A program made the position numbers and the translations under genes. A stretch of 64,000 nucleotides of DNA, from positions 496,001-560,000 of the forward strand of contig JANQRU010000004.1 of NCBI GenBank assembly GCA_028284415.1. The letters run 5' to 3'. Source of the stretch: Pyrinomonadaceae bacterium (lineage in GTDB: Bacteria; Acidobacteriota; Blastocatellia; Pyrinomonadales; Pyrinomonadaceae). The notes under the pieces were generated by a model. That model worked only from the letters and a program-made list of their open reading frames with translations, did no database searches and had not been told where the DNA came from. Below are positions 17,172 to 25,402 of the stretch, one piece after another. Positions within the stretch are counted from its first letter, which is position 1. Every line of letters begins with the position of its first letter.

Positions 17172-17270
17172 GGAGGCGAATCCGTTCTGGTGAACGGCAC
17201 GGTCTTCAAAACCGTCTGTGAGACTGCGAGAGTATGCTCAGGTGGGTTCGATTCCCACACGCCTCCGCCA
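17172..17270 (+). tRNA. selC: Selenocysteine tRNA (anticodon TCA), CCA encoded
   Basis: The cloverleaf has the special features of tRNA-Sec. The acceptor ggaggcg pairs with cgcctcc, followed by discriminator G and CCA. The D stem is six perfect pairs (ccgttc/gaacgg) with a 4-nt loop. The anticodon stem acggt/accgt carries loop cttcaaa, giving anticodon TCA. There is a long variable arm and a T stem gtggg/cccac with ttcgatt. The eighth acceptor position would be an A-A mismatch. It reads UGA as selenocysteine, so the host should have selA, selB, selD elsewhere. No other tRNA is in the window. Confidence 0.95.
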
Positions 17271-17274
17271 AACC

Positions 17275-17309
17275 GATTTTGGATTTTGGATTGCCGATTT
17301 TAGATTTTT
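17275..17309. repeat. Heptad block upstream of the S23-like gene (left arm)
   Basis: Five units in exact 7-nt steps: gattttg, gattttg, gattgcc, gatttta, gattttt. It begins 5 nt after the tRNA CCA end and is the inverted counterpart of 17676-17703. Confidence 0.85.
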
Positions 17310-17322
17310 CGATCTATCTCCT

Positions 17323-17703
17323 ATGACTGAAAAAGAATTTAAAGATAGAACCAAACAGATTGCTTTACGAATTATAAAACTCGTTGAAGCATTGCCAAAA
17401 AATTATTCAGCACAAGTTATTGGAAAGCAATTATTACGCTCCGCAACATCTGTAGGAGCAAATTATCGTGCAGCGTGTCGTGGCAAATCTACGGCTGATG
17501 TAATTCACAAACTAAGCATTGTTGAAGAAGAAGCAGATGAAAGTTTGTATTGGATAGAACTTCTTGTCGAATCACAAACCATGTCCGAAAAACAACTATC
17601 TTCGCTTCATACAGATATGAATGAAATTGTAGCAATGACTGTTTCATCAATTAAAACGCTACGTTCTAAAAAGACAATCCAAAATCCAAAATCTAAAATC
17701 TAA
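17323..17703 (+). CDS. Four-helix-bundle protein (S23 / 23S rRNA intervening-sequence family)
   Basis: A 126-aa protein. The pattern is that of the S23 family: FKDRTKQIALRIIKLVEALPKN, then QLLRSATSVGANYRAACRGKS, then KLSIVEEEADESLYWIELL. Members occur in intervening sequences of 23S rRNA in Leptospira and Coxiella and free in intergenic sites; the Avd protein of diversity-generating retroelements has the same fold. A longer frame from 17218 would run through the tRNA, so ATG 17323 is chosen. The last codons and stop are made of 7-nt repeats (17676-17703), inverted to those upstream. The function is unknown, probably nucleic-acid binding. Confidence 0.9.
   Translation: MTEKEFKDRTKQIALRIIKLVEALPKNYSAQVIGKQLLRSATSVGANYRAACRGKSTADVIHKLSIVEEEADESLYWIELLVESQTMSEKQLSSLHTDMNEIVAMTVSSIKTLRSKKTIQNPKSKI
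17676..17703. repeat. Heptad block at the end of the S23-like gene (right arm)
   Basis: Four units: aatccaa, aatccaa, aatctaa, aatctaa. It is the reverse complement in style of the block at 17275-17309. It supplies the C-terminal residues and TAA stop of the S23-like protein and ends 4 nt before dprA. Confidence 0.85.
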
Positions 17704-17707
17704 AATT

Positions 17708-18829
17708 ATGAAAAATTGGATTTCTCTCAACATGACTCCAGGCGTTGGTCCTAGAAAGGCTACTCAACTTCTAGAAAGATTTGGTTCTGCTGATAATGTT
17801 TTTCACGCATTGCGAAGTGAGTTGGAAGGTTTGCGTTTAAAGCCCGAAACAATTCAAAGTATTTTAGCAAAAGAATTTAACGAAAAGGCTGAAGAAGAAT
17901 TATCTAAAGTAAAGGAAATGGGTGGAGACGTTCTGATTTTGGATGACGGAAGTTATCCAAATCTTCTGCGCGAAATTCCCGATCCGCCAATCACGCTTTA
18001 CGTTCGTGGAAATTGGCAGGAGTGTTTTGAAATGCCTTGCATTGGAGTTGTCGGTTCACGCCGCTGTTCGACTTATGGCAGAAACTCATCTGAAATGCTC
18101 GGACGCGATTTAGCTGAACACGGAATTTGTGTTGTTTCAGGTTTTGCACGTGGAATTGACTCGCAAGCACACAAAGGTGCAATTGAGGGCAAAGGTAAAA
18201 CAATTGCTGTTTTCGGAACGGGAATAGATAAAGTTTATCCAAAAGAAAACGCTAAATTAGTTGATGAAATTTTAGATAACGGCGGAGCAATCGTTTCACA
18301 ATTCCCACTTGGCACGCCACCACTACGTGAAAACTTTCCTTATCGCAATCGGATCATCTCGGGATTGAGTCTTGGAATCCTGGTGATCGAAGCATCAGAA
18401 AGAAGTGGTTCATTAATTACTGCAAGACTCGCAATGGAGCAAGACCGCGAAGTTATGGCAGTTCCTGGAAACATCACCTCGAAAACATCATTCGGTACAA
18501 ACTATCTAATCAAATCAGGAGCAAAACTCGTTCAACAATGGCAAGACGTCGTTTCTGAGCTTCCATCCGAAATAGCTGCTGAACTACTCCCTCCAAAAAT
18601 AGATGAAAAAGAAAAAGAAAAACCCAAAGATGGCAAACTTCCGAAAGGCTTATCAATTAATGAAAAGAAAATCTATGAAAACCTAAAAGCCGACGAACAC
18701 AAACACATTGATATATTATTAGAAGAAAGCGGTTTATCATTCGGCGAATTAAATAGTGCGATCGTTAGTTTGGATTTGAAGGATTTGATTTTAGTTTTGC
18801 CGGGGAATAATTACGCGAGGAAGATTTAA
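17708..18829 (+). CDS. dprA: DNA-processing protein DprA
   Basis: DprA protects incoming single-stranded DNA and loads RecA during natural transformation. The 373-aa protein has an N-terminal helix-hairpin-helix-like region (WISLNMTPGVGPRKATQLLERFG), the Rossmann core (VVGSRRCSTYG, SGFARGIDSQAHKGA, TIAVFGTGIDKVYP, NFPYRNRIISGLS, ASERSGSLITARLA, VMAVPGN), and a C-terminal winged-helix (IDILLEESGLSFGELNSAIVSLDLKDLI). Length is typical. dprA beside topA is a widespread pair, but here an AlbA_2 gene stands between them. Confidence 0.96.
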   Translation: MKNWISLNMTPGVGPRKATQLLERFGSADNVFHALRSELEGLRLKPETIQSILAKEFNEKAEEELSKVKEMGGDVLILDDGSYPNLLREIPDPPITLYVRGNWQECFEMPCIGVVGSRRCSTYGRNSSEMLGRDLAEHGICVVSGFARGIDSQAHKGAIEGKGKTIAVFGTGIDKVYPKENAKLVDEILDNGGAIVSQFPLGTPPLRENFPYRNRIISGLSLGILVIEASERSGSLITARLAMEQDREVMAVPGNITSKTSFGTNYLIKSGAKLVQQWQDVVSELPSEIAAELLPPKIDEKEKEKPKDGKLPKGLSINEKKIYENLKADEHKHIDILLEESGLSFGELNSAIVSLDLKDLILVLPGNNYARKI

Positions 18830-18831
18830 TT

Positions 18832-19962
18832 TTGGACAAGACCTTATTTGAGAAATTACTTTACGAAGAAGAAAGCACTTCTCTTGATTTTAAAGGGGAC
18901 CAATATCCTTTTGATGGAGCAACGCATGAAGTAAAAAGCGAGTTGCTAAAGGATATTCTTGCTTTTGCGAACTCTTGGAAAAGAGAAACTGCTTATATCT
19001 TAATTGGTGTGGATGAGTTAAAAGGAGGAAAAAGCATTGTTGTTGGGCTTAGCAAACAACTCGACGATGCAAAACTTCAACAATTTGTTAATAGTAAGGT
19101 TCAAAAACCAATTACTTTTTCATATCGTCCTTTCAGCTTTGACGGTAAAGATGTAGGTATTATCGAGATCCCAATCCAACAAAAACCCTTTTATCTTGTA
19201 AAAAATTACGGAAAATTAGAAAAGGAAAAAGTATATATTCGTAGAGGCAGTTCAACAGATATTGCAAAACCTGATGAAATATCTCTAATGGGAACTGATT
19301 CAATCCATGATTCTTCTCCTCAATTAGAATTATCATTTGTTGATTCAGAATCAAGAGCTAAATTAGGTAGTTCGATAGAATTGATTTCGACGATTGTTAA
19401 TTATGATTCTAGTAACATTCCTAGATACGGAAGCCATTTTATACAAGGCTATCCTACTAACCATTATGAAAATTCAAGCTATTATGTCGAGATGGCTGAA
19501 TATGTTTCCGAAACTTCCTTATTAAATCCTGTAAAACTGTCTCTTAAAAATTTAGGTGAAAAGCTTGCTTCAAATGTTCGAGTAAAAATAGATTCAGAAT
19601 CAACTGGTAATTTATCTATTTTGAGCAAATATCAATATCCTGAACCCCCAATCTCCAATTCTCTTTATAGAAACTTCAATTTGAATAACCTAAATAACCA
19701 TTTACTGAAAAGCAAATCAATAAAAGTTTCACATTTTCAAGACAGATGGTTGTTAGAAGGAAAATTTCATAACATCCAACCCAAAGATGAAGTTTTGTCT
19801 GATGATGTATTTTATATTGGAGCAACAAAACCGACTGAAGTCTCTTTGACTGCTTTAATCTTTGCAGACAATTTACCTAATCCAATCGAAGTTGAACTAA
19901 AAGTAATAATTAAGATAAAAGAAAGACAATTAAATTTGGAAGAATTAGGAATCGAAAAGTAA
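18832..19962 (+). CDS. AlbA_2 (Schlafen-type) domain protein
   Basis: 376 aa. Residues 1-150 match the AlbA_2 / Schlafen-like nucleic-acid domain: EEESTSLDFKGDQYPF, ELLKDILAFANSWKRETAYILIGVDE, and KVYIRRGSSTDIAKPDEI. The C-terminal 220 residues are not recognised and look beta-rich. The start is a TTG at 18832, 2 nt after the dprA stop, with gaggaag about 9 nt before it. AlbA_2 proteins are often regulators or defence-linked. A terminator follows, so it may be co-transcribed with dprA. Codon use is more AT-rich than dprA, suggesting later insertion. Confidence 0.8.
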   Translation: MDKTLFEKLLYEEESTSLDFKGDQYPFDGATHEVKSELLKDILAFANSWKRETAYILIGVDELKGGKSIVVGLSKQLDDAKLQQFVNSKVQKPITFSYRPFSFDGKDVGIIEIPIQQKPFYLVKNYGKLEKEKVYIRRGSSTDIAKPDEISLMGTDSIHDSSPQLELSFVDSESRAKLGSSIELISTIVNYDSSNIPRYGSHFIQGYPTNHYENSSYYVEMAEYVSETSLLNPVKLSLKNLGEKLASNVRVKIDSESTGNLSILSKYQYPEPPISNSLYRNFNLNNLNNHLLKSKSIKVSHFQDRWLLEGKFHNIQPKDEVLSDDVFYIGATKPTEVSLTALIFADNLPNPIEVELKVIIKIKERQLNLEELGIEK

Positions 19963-20081
19963 ATGAATTACAACTAAATTCAAAATCTCTTCATCAGTCA
20001 AAAAGTTCGGATTTGGAAATTTGGTGCAAAATAGAGTAAGTTTGAAAAAGTTTGACAAGCAGAAGATTTTGTTTATAAATG

Positions 20082-20114
20082 GTCAGACACGAAAGTTTGT
20101 CTGGCTTTTTTTTT
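20082..20114 (+). terminator. Rho-independent terminator
   Basis: gtcagaca (20082-20089) pairs with tgtctggc (20098-20105), one G-T wobble, followed by nine T. It lies between the AlbA_2 gene and topA. An in-frame upstream ATG for topA at 20079 would lie inside it. Confidence 0.85.
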
Positions 20115-20141
20115 GCAGTTAGAAATCGTAATAATATAGCA

Positions 20142-22661
20142 ATGAGTAAAAATTTAGTAATAGTAGAATCGCCCGCAAAGGCAAAAACGATAAATAAATA
20201 TCTTGGCAAAGATTACAAGGTAATGGCTTCGATCGGGCATATTAAGGATTTGCCGACGAAGGATTTAGGCGTTGATATTGATAATGATTTTGAGCCAACC
20301 TACGTTGTAATTCCTGATAAACGCAAGCGTAATAACAAGAAAACGGTTTCAGACTTGAAAAAAGCGGCAAAGGCTTCGGATGCAATTTGGCTGGCGGCTG
20401 ACCCCGATAGAGAAGGCGAAGCTATATCTCAACATCTAGCGGAAGAATTGACGAAACGTAACAAAAAACCTGTTCATCGTGTTGTTTTTAACGAAATTAC
20501 TAAAAAAGCGATACTTGCAGCATTTGAACACCCCAAAGAAGTCAATACAAATTTGGTCGATGCACAGCAAGCACGGCGTGTTTTGGATAGATTGGTTGGT
20601 TATAAAGTTTCACCAATTTTGTGGAAAACGATCGGCGGAAGATTATCGGCAGGGCGTGTTCAGACTGTTGCGGTTCGTCTTATTGTCGAACGCGAAAGAG
20701 ACATTGAAGCCTTTGTAAAAACAGAATATTGGTCAGTTCTCGCAAATTTAGCAGCGAGTTTACCACCAAATTTTGATGCAAAACTTCGCAAGGTTGATAA
20801 ACAAACCGTTAAACTCAGCAAGTTTGACCAAGATGTGAAGAAAACAGAAATTCACATCAAAGATGAAAAACAGGCAAAATCTATCGTTGACGAGGCAAAA
20901 GGCGAAGATTTTATCGTTGATGAAGTAACCAAAAGAGAACGTAAACGAAATCCAACACCTCCATTTATAACTTCAAAATTACAACAAGATGCATCGCGGC
21001 GTTTTAGCTTTTCGGTTAAGAAAACAATGACCGTCGCTCAGAAGCTTTATGAAGGTAAAGAACTCGGAAGCGAAGGTGCAGTCGGTCTCATAACTTATAT
21101 GAGAACCGATTCAACACGCGTTTCGGCAGATGCTCTCGAAAATGCACGCGGATTTATTGGCGAAAACTACGGCGATAAATATCTTCCAGCCAAAGCCAAA
21201 CAATACAGCACGAAAAAAGCGGCTCAGGACGCACACGAAGCAATTCGTCCGACAGATGTTAATCGCACGCCCGAATCTTTGAAAAAATTCTTGTCGCCTG
21301 ATGAATTAAAACTCTACACATTGATTTGGCAAAGATTTGTCGCTTCGCAAATGACTCCAGCACTTTTTGATAGAACAACAATTGATATTAAGGCAGGTCG
21401 TTTTGGTTTTCGTGCAACAGGTTCGATTCAGAAATTCGACGGTTTTTTGAAAGTTTATCAAGAAGCCAAAAGCAGTACGGCAAAAGATGATGACAAGGAT
21501 TTGAGCCTGCCGGACGTTGCCAAAGGAGATAAATTAAAACTCAACGAAATTACTCCTAATCAGCATTTTACCGAGCCGCCACCAAGATATTCAGAAGCGA
21601 CTTTGGTAAAAGCACTCGAAGAAAAAGGCATCGGAAGACCTTCGACCTATGCGGCGATTATGACGACAATTCAAAGTCGTGAATATGTCGAAAAAGTCGA
21701 AGGACGCTTTCATCCGACGGCTTTGGGAACAACCGTTAATGACCTTCTGGTTGAAAACTTCGATGAGATTTTTGATACAGCCTACACAGCAAAAATGGAA
21801 GGCAGTCTTGATGACATTGAGGACGGAAAATTAAATTGGCGTGAAGCAATGCGTTCTTTTTATGACCGCTTTTCTACAAAACTTGAAGCCGCTCAGGAAA
21901 ATATCAAAGGCAAAAAGAAAATGGCGATTCCGACCGACGAAGTTTGCGAAAAATGCAACGCCGGAATGGTCATTAAATTTGGTCGCTACGGACAATTTCT
22001 TGCCTGCGAAAATTATCCCGAATGTAAGAATACACGCGAAGTTGGAAGCAAGAAAACGGATGAAGAGGCTAGTGCAAATGGCGACTCTGATGAAAAAACA
22101 GAAGTTCCCGAATGTGAACTTTGCGGAAACGAAATGGTCTTGAAAAAAGGTCGCTTCGGTTCTTTCTACGGGTGTAAAGGTTATCCTGATTGTAAAAACA
22201 TTCGCAAGATTTCAAAAGGCGAACAAAAACCAAAAGCTCCGCCGGTTGAGCTCGATGAAGAATGTCCAAAAGACGGTGCAAAACTCGTTAAAAGAGATGG
22301 ACGCTTTGGCGAATTTATTTCCTGCTCAAATTATCCGAAATGTAAATATATTAAACAGGAAAAAATCGGAATGGCTTGCACACGTGCAGGCTGTAAAGGC
22401 GAAATTGTCGTTAAAAAATCTAGACGCGGAAAAGTCTTTTATGGATGCAATGAATATCCTGATTGCGATGTCGTATTTTGGAACAAACCAATCAAGGAAA
22501 AATGCCCTGATTGTAACGCTCCGTTCGTTTTAGAAAAGACCACAAAACGAGATGGCACCGTCCGCTATTGCAATAATGAGGATTGTGATTATAAAATAAG
22601 CGTCGAAACACCAGTAACGGAATCAGACAAAGAATCTAAAGTTTCAAGTTCAGCTACGTAA
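20142..22661 (+). CDS. topA: DNA topoisomerase I
   Basis: TopA relaxes negative supercoils. The 839-aa protein starts MSKNLVIVESPAKAKTI (TOPRIM), continues with AADPDREGEAIS (DxD metal site), and has the catalytic Tyr in LITYMRTDSTRVS at residue 319. The C-terminus carries four or five Cys4 zinc-ribbon modules (CEKCNAG, CELCGNE, CPKDGAK, CTRAGCK, CPDCNAP). The internal start at 20142 is taken because the upstream ATG (20079) lies in a terminator. Length and layout are normal. It follows dprA and the AlbA_2 gene. Confidence 0.97.
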   Translation: MSKNLVIVESPAKAKTINKYLGKDYKVMASIGHIKDLPTKDLGVDIDNDFEPTYVVIPDKRKRNNKKTVSDLKKAAKASDAIWLAADPDREGEAISQHLAEELTKRNKKPVHRVVFNEITKKAILAAFEHPKEVNTNLVDAQQARRVLDRLVGYKVSPILWKTIGGRLSAGRVQTVAVRLIVERERDIEAFVKTEYWSVLANLAASLPPNFDAKLRKVDKQTVKLSKFDQDVKKTEIHIKDEKQAKSIVDEAKGEDFIVDEVTKRERKRNPTPPFITSKLQQDASRRFSFSVKKTMTVAQKLYEGKELGSEGAVGLITYMRTDSTRVSADALENARGFIGENYGDKYLPAKAKQYSTKKAAQDAHEAIRPTDVNRTPESLKKFLSPDELKLYTLIWQRFVASQMTPALFDRTTIDIKAGRFGFRATGSIQKFDGFLKVYQEAKSSTAKDDDKDLSLPDVAKGDKLKLNEITPNQHFTEPPPRYSEATLVKALEEKGIGRPSTYAAIMTTIQSREYVEKVEGRFHPTALGTTVNDLLVENFDEIFDTAYTAKMEGSLDDIEDGKLNWREAMRSFYDRFSTKLEAAQENIKGKKKMAIPTDEVCEKCNAGMVIKFGRYGQFLACENYPECKNTREVGSKKTDEEASANGDSDEKTEVPECELCGNEMVLKKGRFGSFYGCKGYPDCKNIRKISKGEQKPKAPPVELDEECPKDGAKLVKRDGRFGEFISCSNYPKCKYIKQEKIGMACTRAGCKGEIVVKKSRRGKVFYGCNEYPDCDVVFWNKPIKEKCPDCNAPFVLEKTTKRDGTVRYCNNEDCDYKISVETPVTESDKESKVSSSAT

Positions 22662-22751
22662 TGTTTGCTTCTTAAACATTTAGAAAACTTGAACTTCTAA
22701 GAAAAATTAGCGTAAGTCCCTTTTGTCATATTCTGACTTTAGGAATCCTTT

Positions 22752-23333
22752 ATGCACGAAAACATACAATTTTTTCAAGCGTTTCTTAAAAACCCTTTGA
22801 AGGTTGGAGCGATCGCCCCCAGCTCGCCTGACCTTGCAAGGTGGATGCTTGACGGAATTGAGCCTAATGAAGATTCCATAATCCTTGAACTAGGGGTTGG
22901 AACAGGTGCATTTACAAAACTGATCCGTGACGAGGTTCCGAATGAAAGATCATATTTGGGAATTGAGCTAGATAAAAACCTTGTTAAATGTCTGCGAACA
23001 AAATTTCCAAATATGCGTTTTATGCGTGGAAATGCTTGCAAAGCTTTTGCTCTTCACAAGCGTTCGAAATTTGGAAAAGTTGATTTTATATTGTCAGGCT
23101 TACCTTTCGTCTCAATGCCAAATGAGGTAAACGCTCGAATCTTTGCTCAAATTGAGAAATTTATGGATCAAGGATGTATGTTCCGCACATTCCAATACGC
23201 TCACGGCTACTATATGCCCTCTGCGATCAAGCTCCGCGAATTTATGCGTGACCGTTATGGAGTTTCCCGAAAAAGTCCGTTAATTATGAAAAATGTCCCA
23301 CCTGCTGTAACTCTTACATGGCAAACCAAATAA
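22752..23333 (+). CDS. SAM methyltransferase, phospholipid N-methyltransferase (PmtA)-like
   Basis: 193 aa. The N-terminus FFQAFLKNPLKVGAIAPSSPDLARWM is typical of PmtA-type and rRNA adenine methyltransferase-like proteins; motif I is IILELGVGTGAFTKLI (residues 42-57), followed by LGIELDKNLV. VDFILSGLPFVSMPN replaces the usual NPPY-type motif. The end (LIMKNVPPAVTLTWQTK) matches the family. Such enzymes methylate phosphatidylethanolamine, or are of unknown substrate. The gene stands alone with topA before it. The substrate is an inference from the family. Confidence 0.8.
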   Translation: MHENIQFFQAFLKNPLKVGAIAPSSPDLARWMLDGIEPNEDSIILELGVGTGAFTKLIRDEVPNERSYLGIELDKNLVKCLRTKFPNMRFMRGNACKAFALHKRSKFGKVDFILSGLPFVSMPNEVNARIFAQIEKFMDQGCMFRTFQYAHGYYMPSAIKLREFMRDRYGVSRKSPLIMKNVPPAVTLTWQTK

Positions 23334-23738
23334 ACTCTAATTACCAATAAACATTTTTAATTTCTAATTGTTAATTGACTTTAGTTGTGAAAGTTTGCTA
23401 TGTTAAACATAGTTTATAGATTTTTAAGATTTATAAACTATGTTCGTTCATCATGTTCTGAAAAGCACAGATTTAGAACATACATTTTTTTAGAATCATT
23501 TGACATTAAATTAGAATATTGAGCGTGTCGGTTTTGCTGACCCCCAATGAGACCCAACGAAAGTTATTCTCCTAAATTGTCATCTGAAACTAAAAATCTT
23601 ATCCATCCACTTAAAAAAAATTCCCACAAAAATTTAATACGAGTCAGATTTTGGCACTTTTATTTTAGAAAAAGTGAACATGTTTTTTTCTAATATTTGC
23701 CGTTAGGCAAAGCTGTCCAAAATGCACAAGTTTAAAGA
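23334..23738. other. Intergenic region with a heptad hairpin and a small hairpin
   Basis: This 405-bp gap holds an imperfect heptad hairpin at about 23338-23380 (taattac, caataaa, cattttt, aatttct, aattgtt, aattgac). A perfect small hairpin follows at 23696-23711 (tttgcc, gtta, ggcaaa), 28 nt before the response-regulator start. I see no gene. The leader before 23739 may carry regulation, since the small hairpin is near the start codon. No known riboswitch could be matched by eye. Confidence 0.55.
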
Positions 23739-24494
23739 ATGTCGTTGGGAAAACTCCTAAAATTCAAATCGGTGGAAGTTATTGATGCGTCTGCTGAAAG
23801 ACTGAGTGATAGAAGAGGTTTTCCAAAGAATCCCGTCAAATTCTTTGGAATCTCAGAATCAAACCCTGTTAAATTTTTCGGAATTTCAGAGGTCGAGATA
23901 CCCTCCGTATCTGAAAACAAACCAAAAAAATCTGCATCTCAAAAGAGAAAAAGAAAACCATATTTCCCCCCTCCAAAATCTACTCAAGTCCTTGAAAGAA
24001 AGGATGTTTTGGAAGAAAAACATCAAGAAATAGAAACTCAAGAAAAACCTCAAAAAATAGAAACTCAAACTATTGATTCAGAAAGTGTCCGCACCTCAGA
24101 TGAACTTCCTAAGCAAGACGTTCCACCAACAGTAATGCTGATTGAAGATGATCGGGTAATTTCCAATTTCTTACAACATTTATTGAAACGTCGCGGTTTC
24201 CTAACCCAACACGCCTCAGATGGAAAGAAAGCGGCTGAAATGCTCGAAGAAATCACCCCTCCAAACCTCATAATTGTAGATCTAATGCTGCCATTTATTG
24301 ATGGTTTTGAATTGATTCAAAAAATTCGCAACAAAGATGAGTGGGCAGAAATACCAATAATTGTTGTTACTGCAAAAACGCAAGAACAAGACATTACCCG
24401 GGCGTTTGAAATGGGAGCAAATGATTATCTTGTTAAACCTTTTAGAACACAAGAATTAATTGCTCGTGTAAAACGCTTTGTAACAGAAAAATGA
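23739..24494 (+). CDS. Response regulator (receiver domain with disordered N-terminus, no output domain)
   Basis: 251 aa. The C-terminal half is a receiver: MLIEDDRVISNFLQHLL, then LIIVDLMLPFIDGFELI with phospho-acceptor D181, VVTAKTQEQDITRAFEMGANDYLVKPF with the conserved Thr and Lys. There is no DNA-binding domain. The first 125 residues are charged and disordered, with an 8-residue repeat NPVKFFGI present twice in a row (about 31-49) and two acidic EETQ/QEKP-type stretches. The gene overlaps the next one by 4 bp. It probably controls the exopolysaccharide genes by protein contact, receiving phosphate from the kinase downstream. Confidence 0.85.
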   Translation: MSLGKLLKFKSVEVIDASAERLSDRRGFPKNPVKFFGISESNPVKFFGISEVEIPSVSENKPKKSASQKRKRKPYFPPPKSTQVLERKDVLEEKHQEIETQEKPQKIETQTIDSESVRTSDELPKQDVPPTVMLIEDDRVISNFLQHLLKRRGFLTQHASDGKKAAEMLEEITPPNLIIVDLMLPFIDGFELIQKIRNKDEWAEIPIIVVTAKTQEQDITRAFEMGANDYLVKPFRTQELIARVKRFVTEK

Positions 24495-25402
24495 AGCAAG
24501 TATTTTTAATTTGGAAGTTGCTTATTGTGAGTCTTTTTGTGATTCCTGTCCTCGGGCAAGACGCTGATCCACCTGATTCTTCAAACGATTCAGATAAAAA
24601 ACCCACCATTTCCTCATCACTAAATACAAAAACCAAACCAACCCCAACCAACCTCGAAAAAAACCTTGAAACTTCAGAGAAAACAGAGGAAAAATCTTTA
24701 TTTTCGAAAGGTAATACTGAGATTTCGTTTAATCATATGGAACAACGCCTGACTAATAATTATGGAACTTGGCGACAATCCACAATAGACGTTATTCATA
24801 AATTTAGTAGGCGAAAAATTTTGTACGGAAATTACAAAGAAACCGAGAGATTTAATAAACGAGATCGTCAGGGAATGATAGGTTTTTATCAACCTTTAAG
24901 TAAAAAATGGACACTGCTTTTAGAAGCAAATGCCAGTCCTACACATAGAGTCTTGCCAAAGTGGTCGGTTTTAGCACAAGCCGAGAGATCTTTTAACAAA
25001 AGCTTGATTCTTAAGGGAGGCATTCGCCACACCAAATTTAATACAACAAGTGCAAATATTTTCAAAGGTGAAGTAGAAAAATACTTTGGTAGTAATCGGG
25101 TGGTTTATGGTTTTTCACTAAATGCTCTCGAAAAAGTGCCTGCCTCCAGCAGTCATAGATTTCAATACACGAGATACTACGGGGAAAACGTAAACTCAGT
25201 TAATTTTAGCGTGTCTTTTGGTCGTGAAATCGAAAGTCTAGGGGAACTTGGAATATTGCAATCAAACGTCCAGAACTTCACTGCTTCAGGTAAACATTGG
25301 GTAAAACGTAACATTGGTGTTACCTACGGTTTAACCCTCCACAAACAAGGAAATCTTTATTCTCGTCGGGGACTAAATGTTGGGATTCGGTATAGATTCT
25401 AG
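24491..25402 (+). CDS. YaiO-type outer-membrane beta-barrel protein
   Basis: 303 aa. A signal peptide (IWKLLIVSLFVIPVLGQ, cleavage near residue 22) is followed by a Ser/Thr/Asn/Lys-rich linker to about 70 and then a beta barrel of alternating residues ending in GIRYRF, a C-terminal aromatic typical of outer-membrane insertion. The pattern (YGNYKETERFNKRDRQGMIGFYQPLSKKWTLLLEA) fits the YaiO family. It overlaps the response regulator by 4 bp and the HEAT gene by 26 bp. In polysaccharide loci such a barrel may form the export port; this role is inferred from context. Confidence 0.8.
   Translation: MKQVFLIWKLLIVSLFVIPVLGQDADPPDSSNDSDKKPTISSSLNTKTKPTPTNLEKNLETSEKTEEKSLFSKGNTEISFNHMEQRLTNNYGTWRQSTIDVIHKFSRRKILYGNYKETERFNKRDRQGMIGFYQPLSKKWTLLLEANASPTHRVLPKWSVLAQAERSFNKSLILKGGIRHTKFNTTSANIFKGEVEKYFGSNRVVYGFSLNALEKVPASSSHRFQYTRYYGENVNSVNFSVSFGREIESLGELGILQSNVQNFTASGKHWVKRNIGVTYGLTLHKQGNLYSRRGLNVGIRYRF

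Noticed and set aside
17218-17322. Upstream extension of the S23-like gene
   Set aside because: It would read through the 3' half of tRNA-Sec and the heptad block; the family start is at 17323.
23696-23711. Riboswitch (c-di-GMP type) before the response regulator
   Set aside because: Only a 6-bp hairpin is seen; the conserved loops of the known classes are missing.
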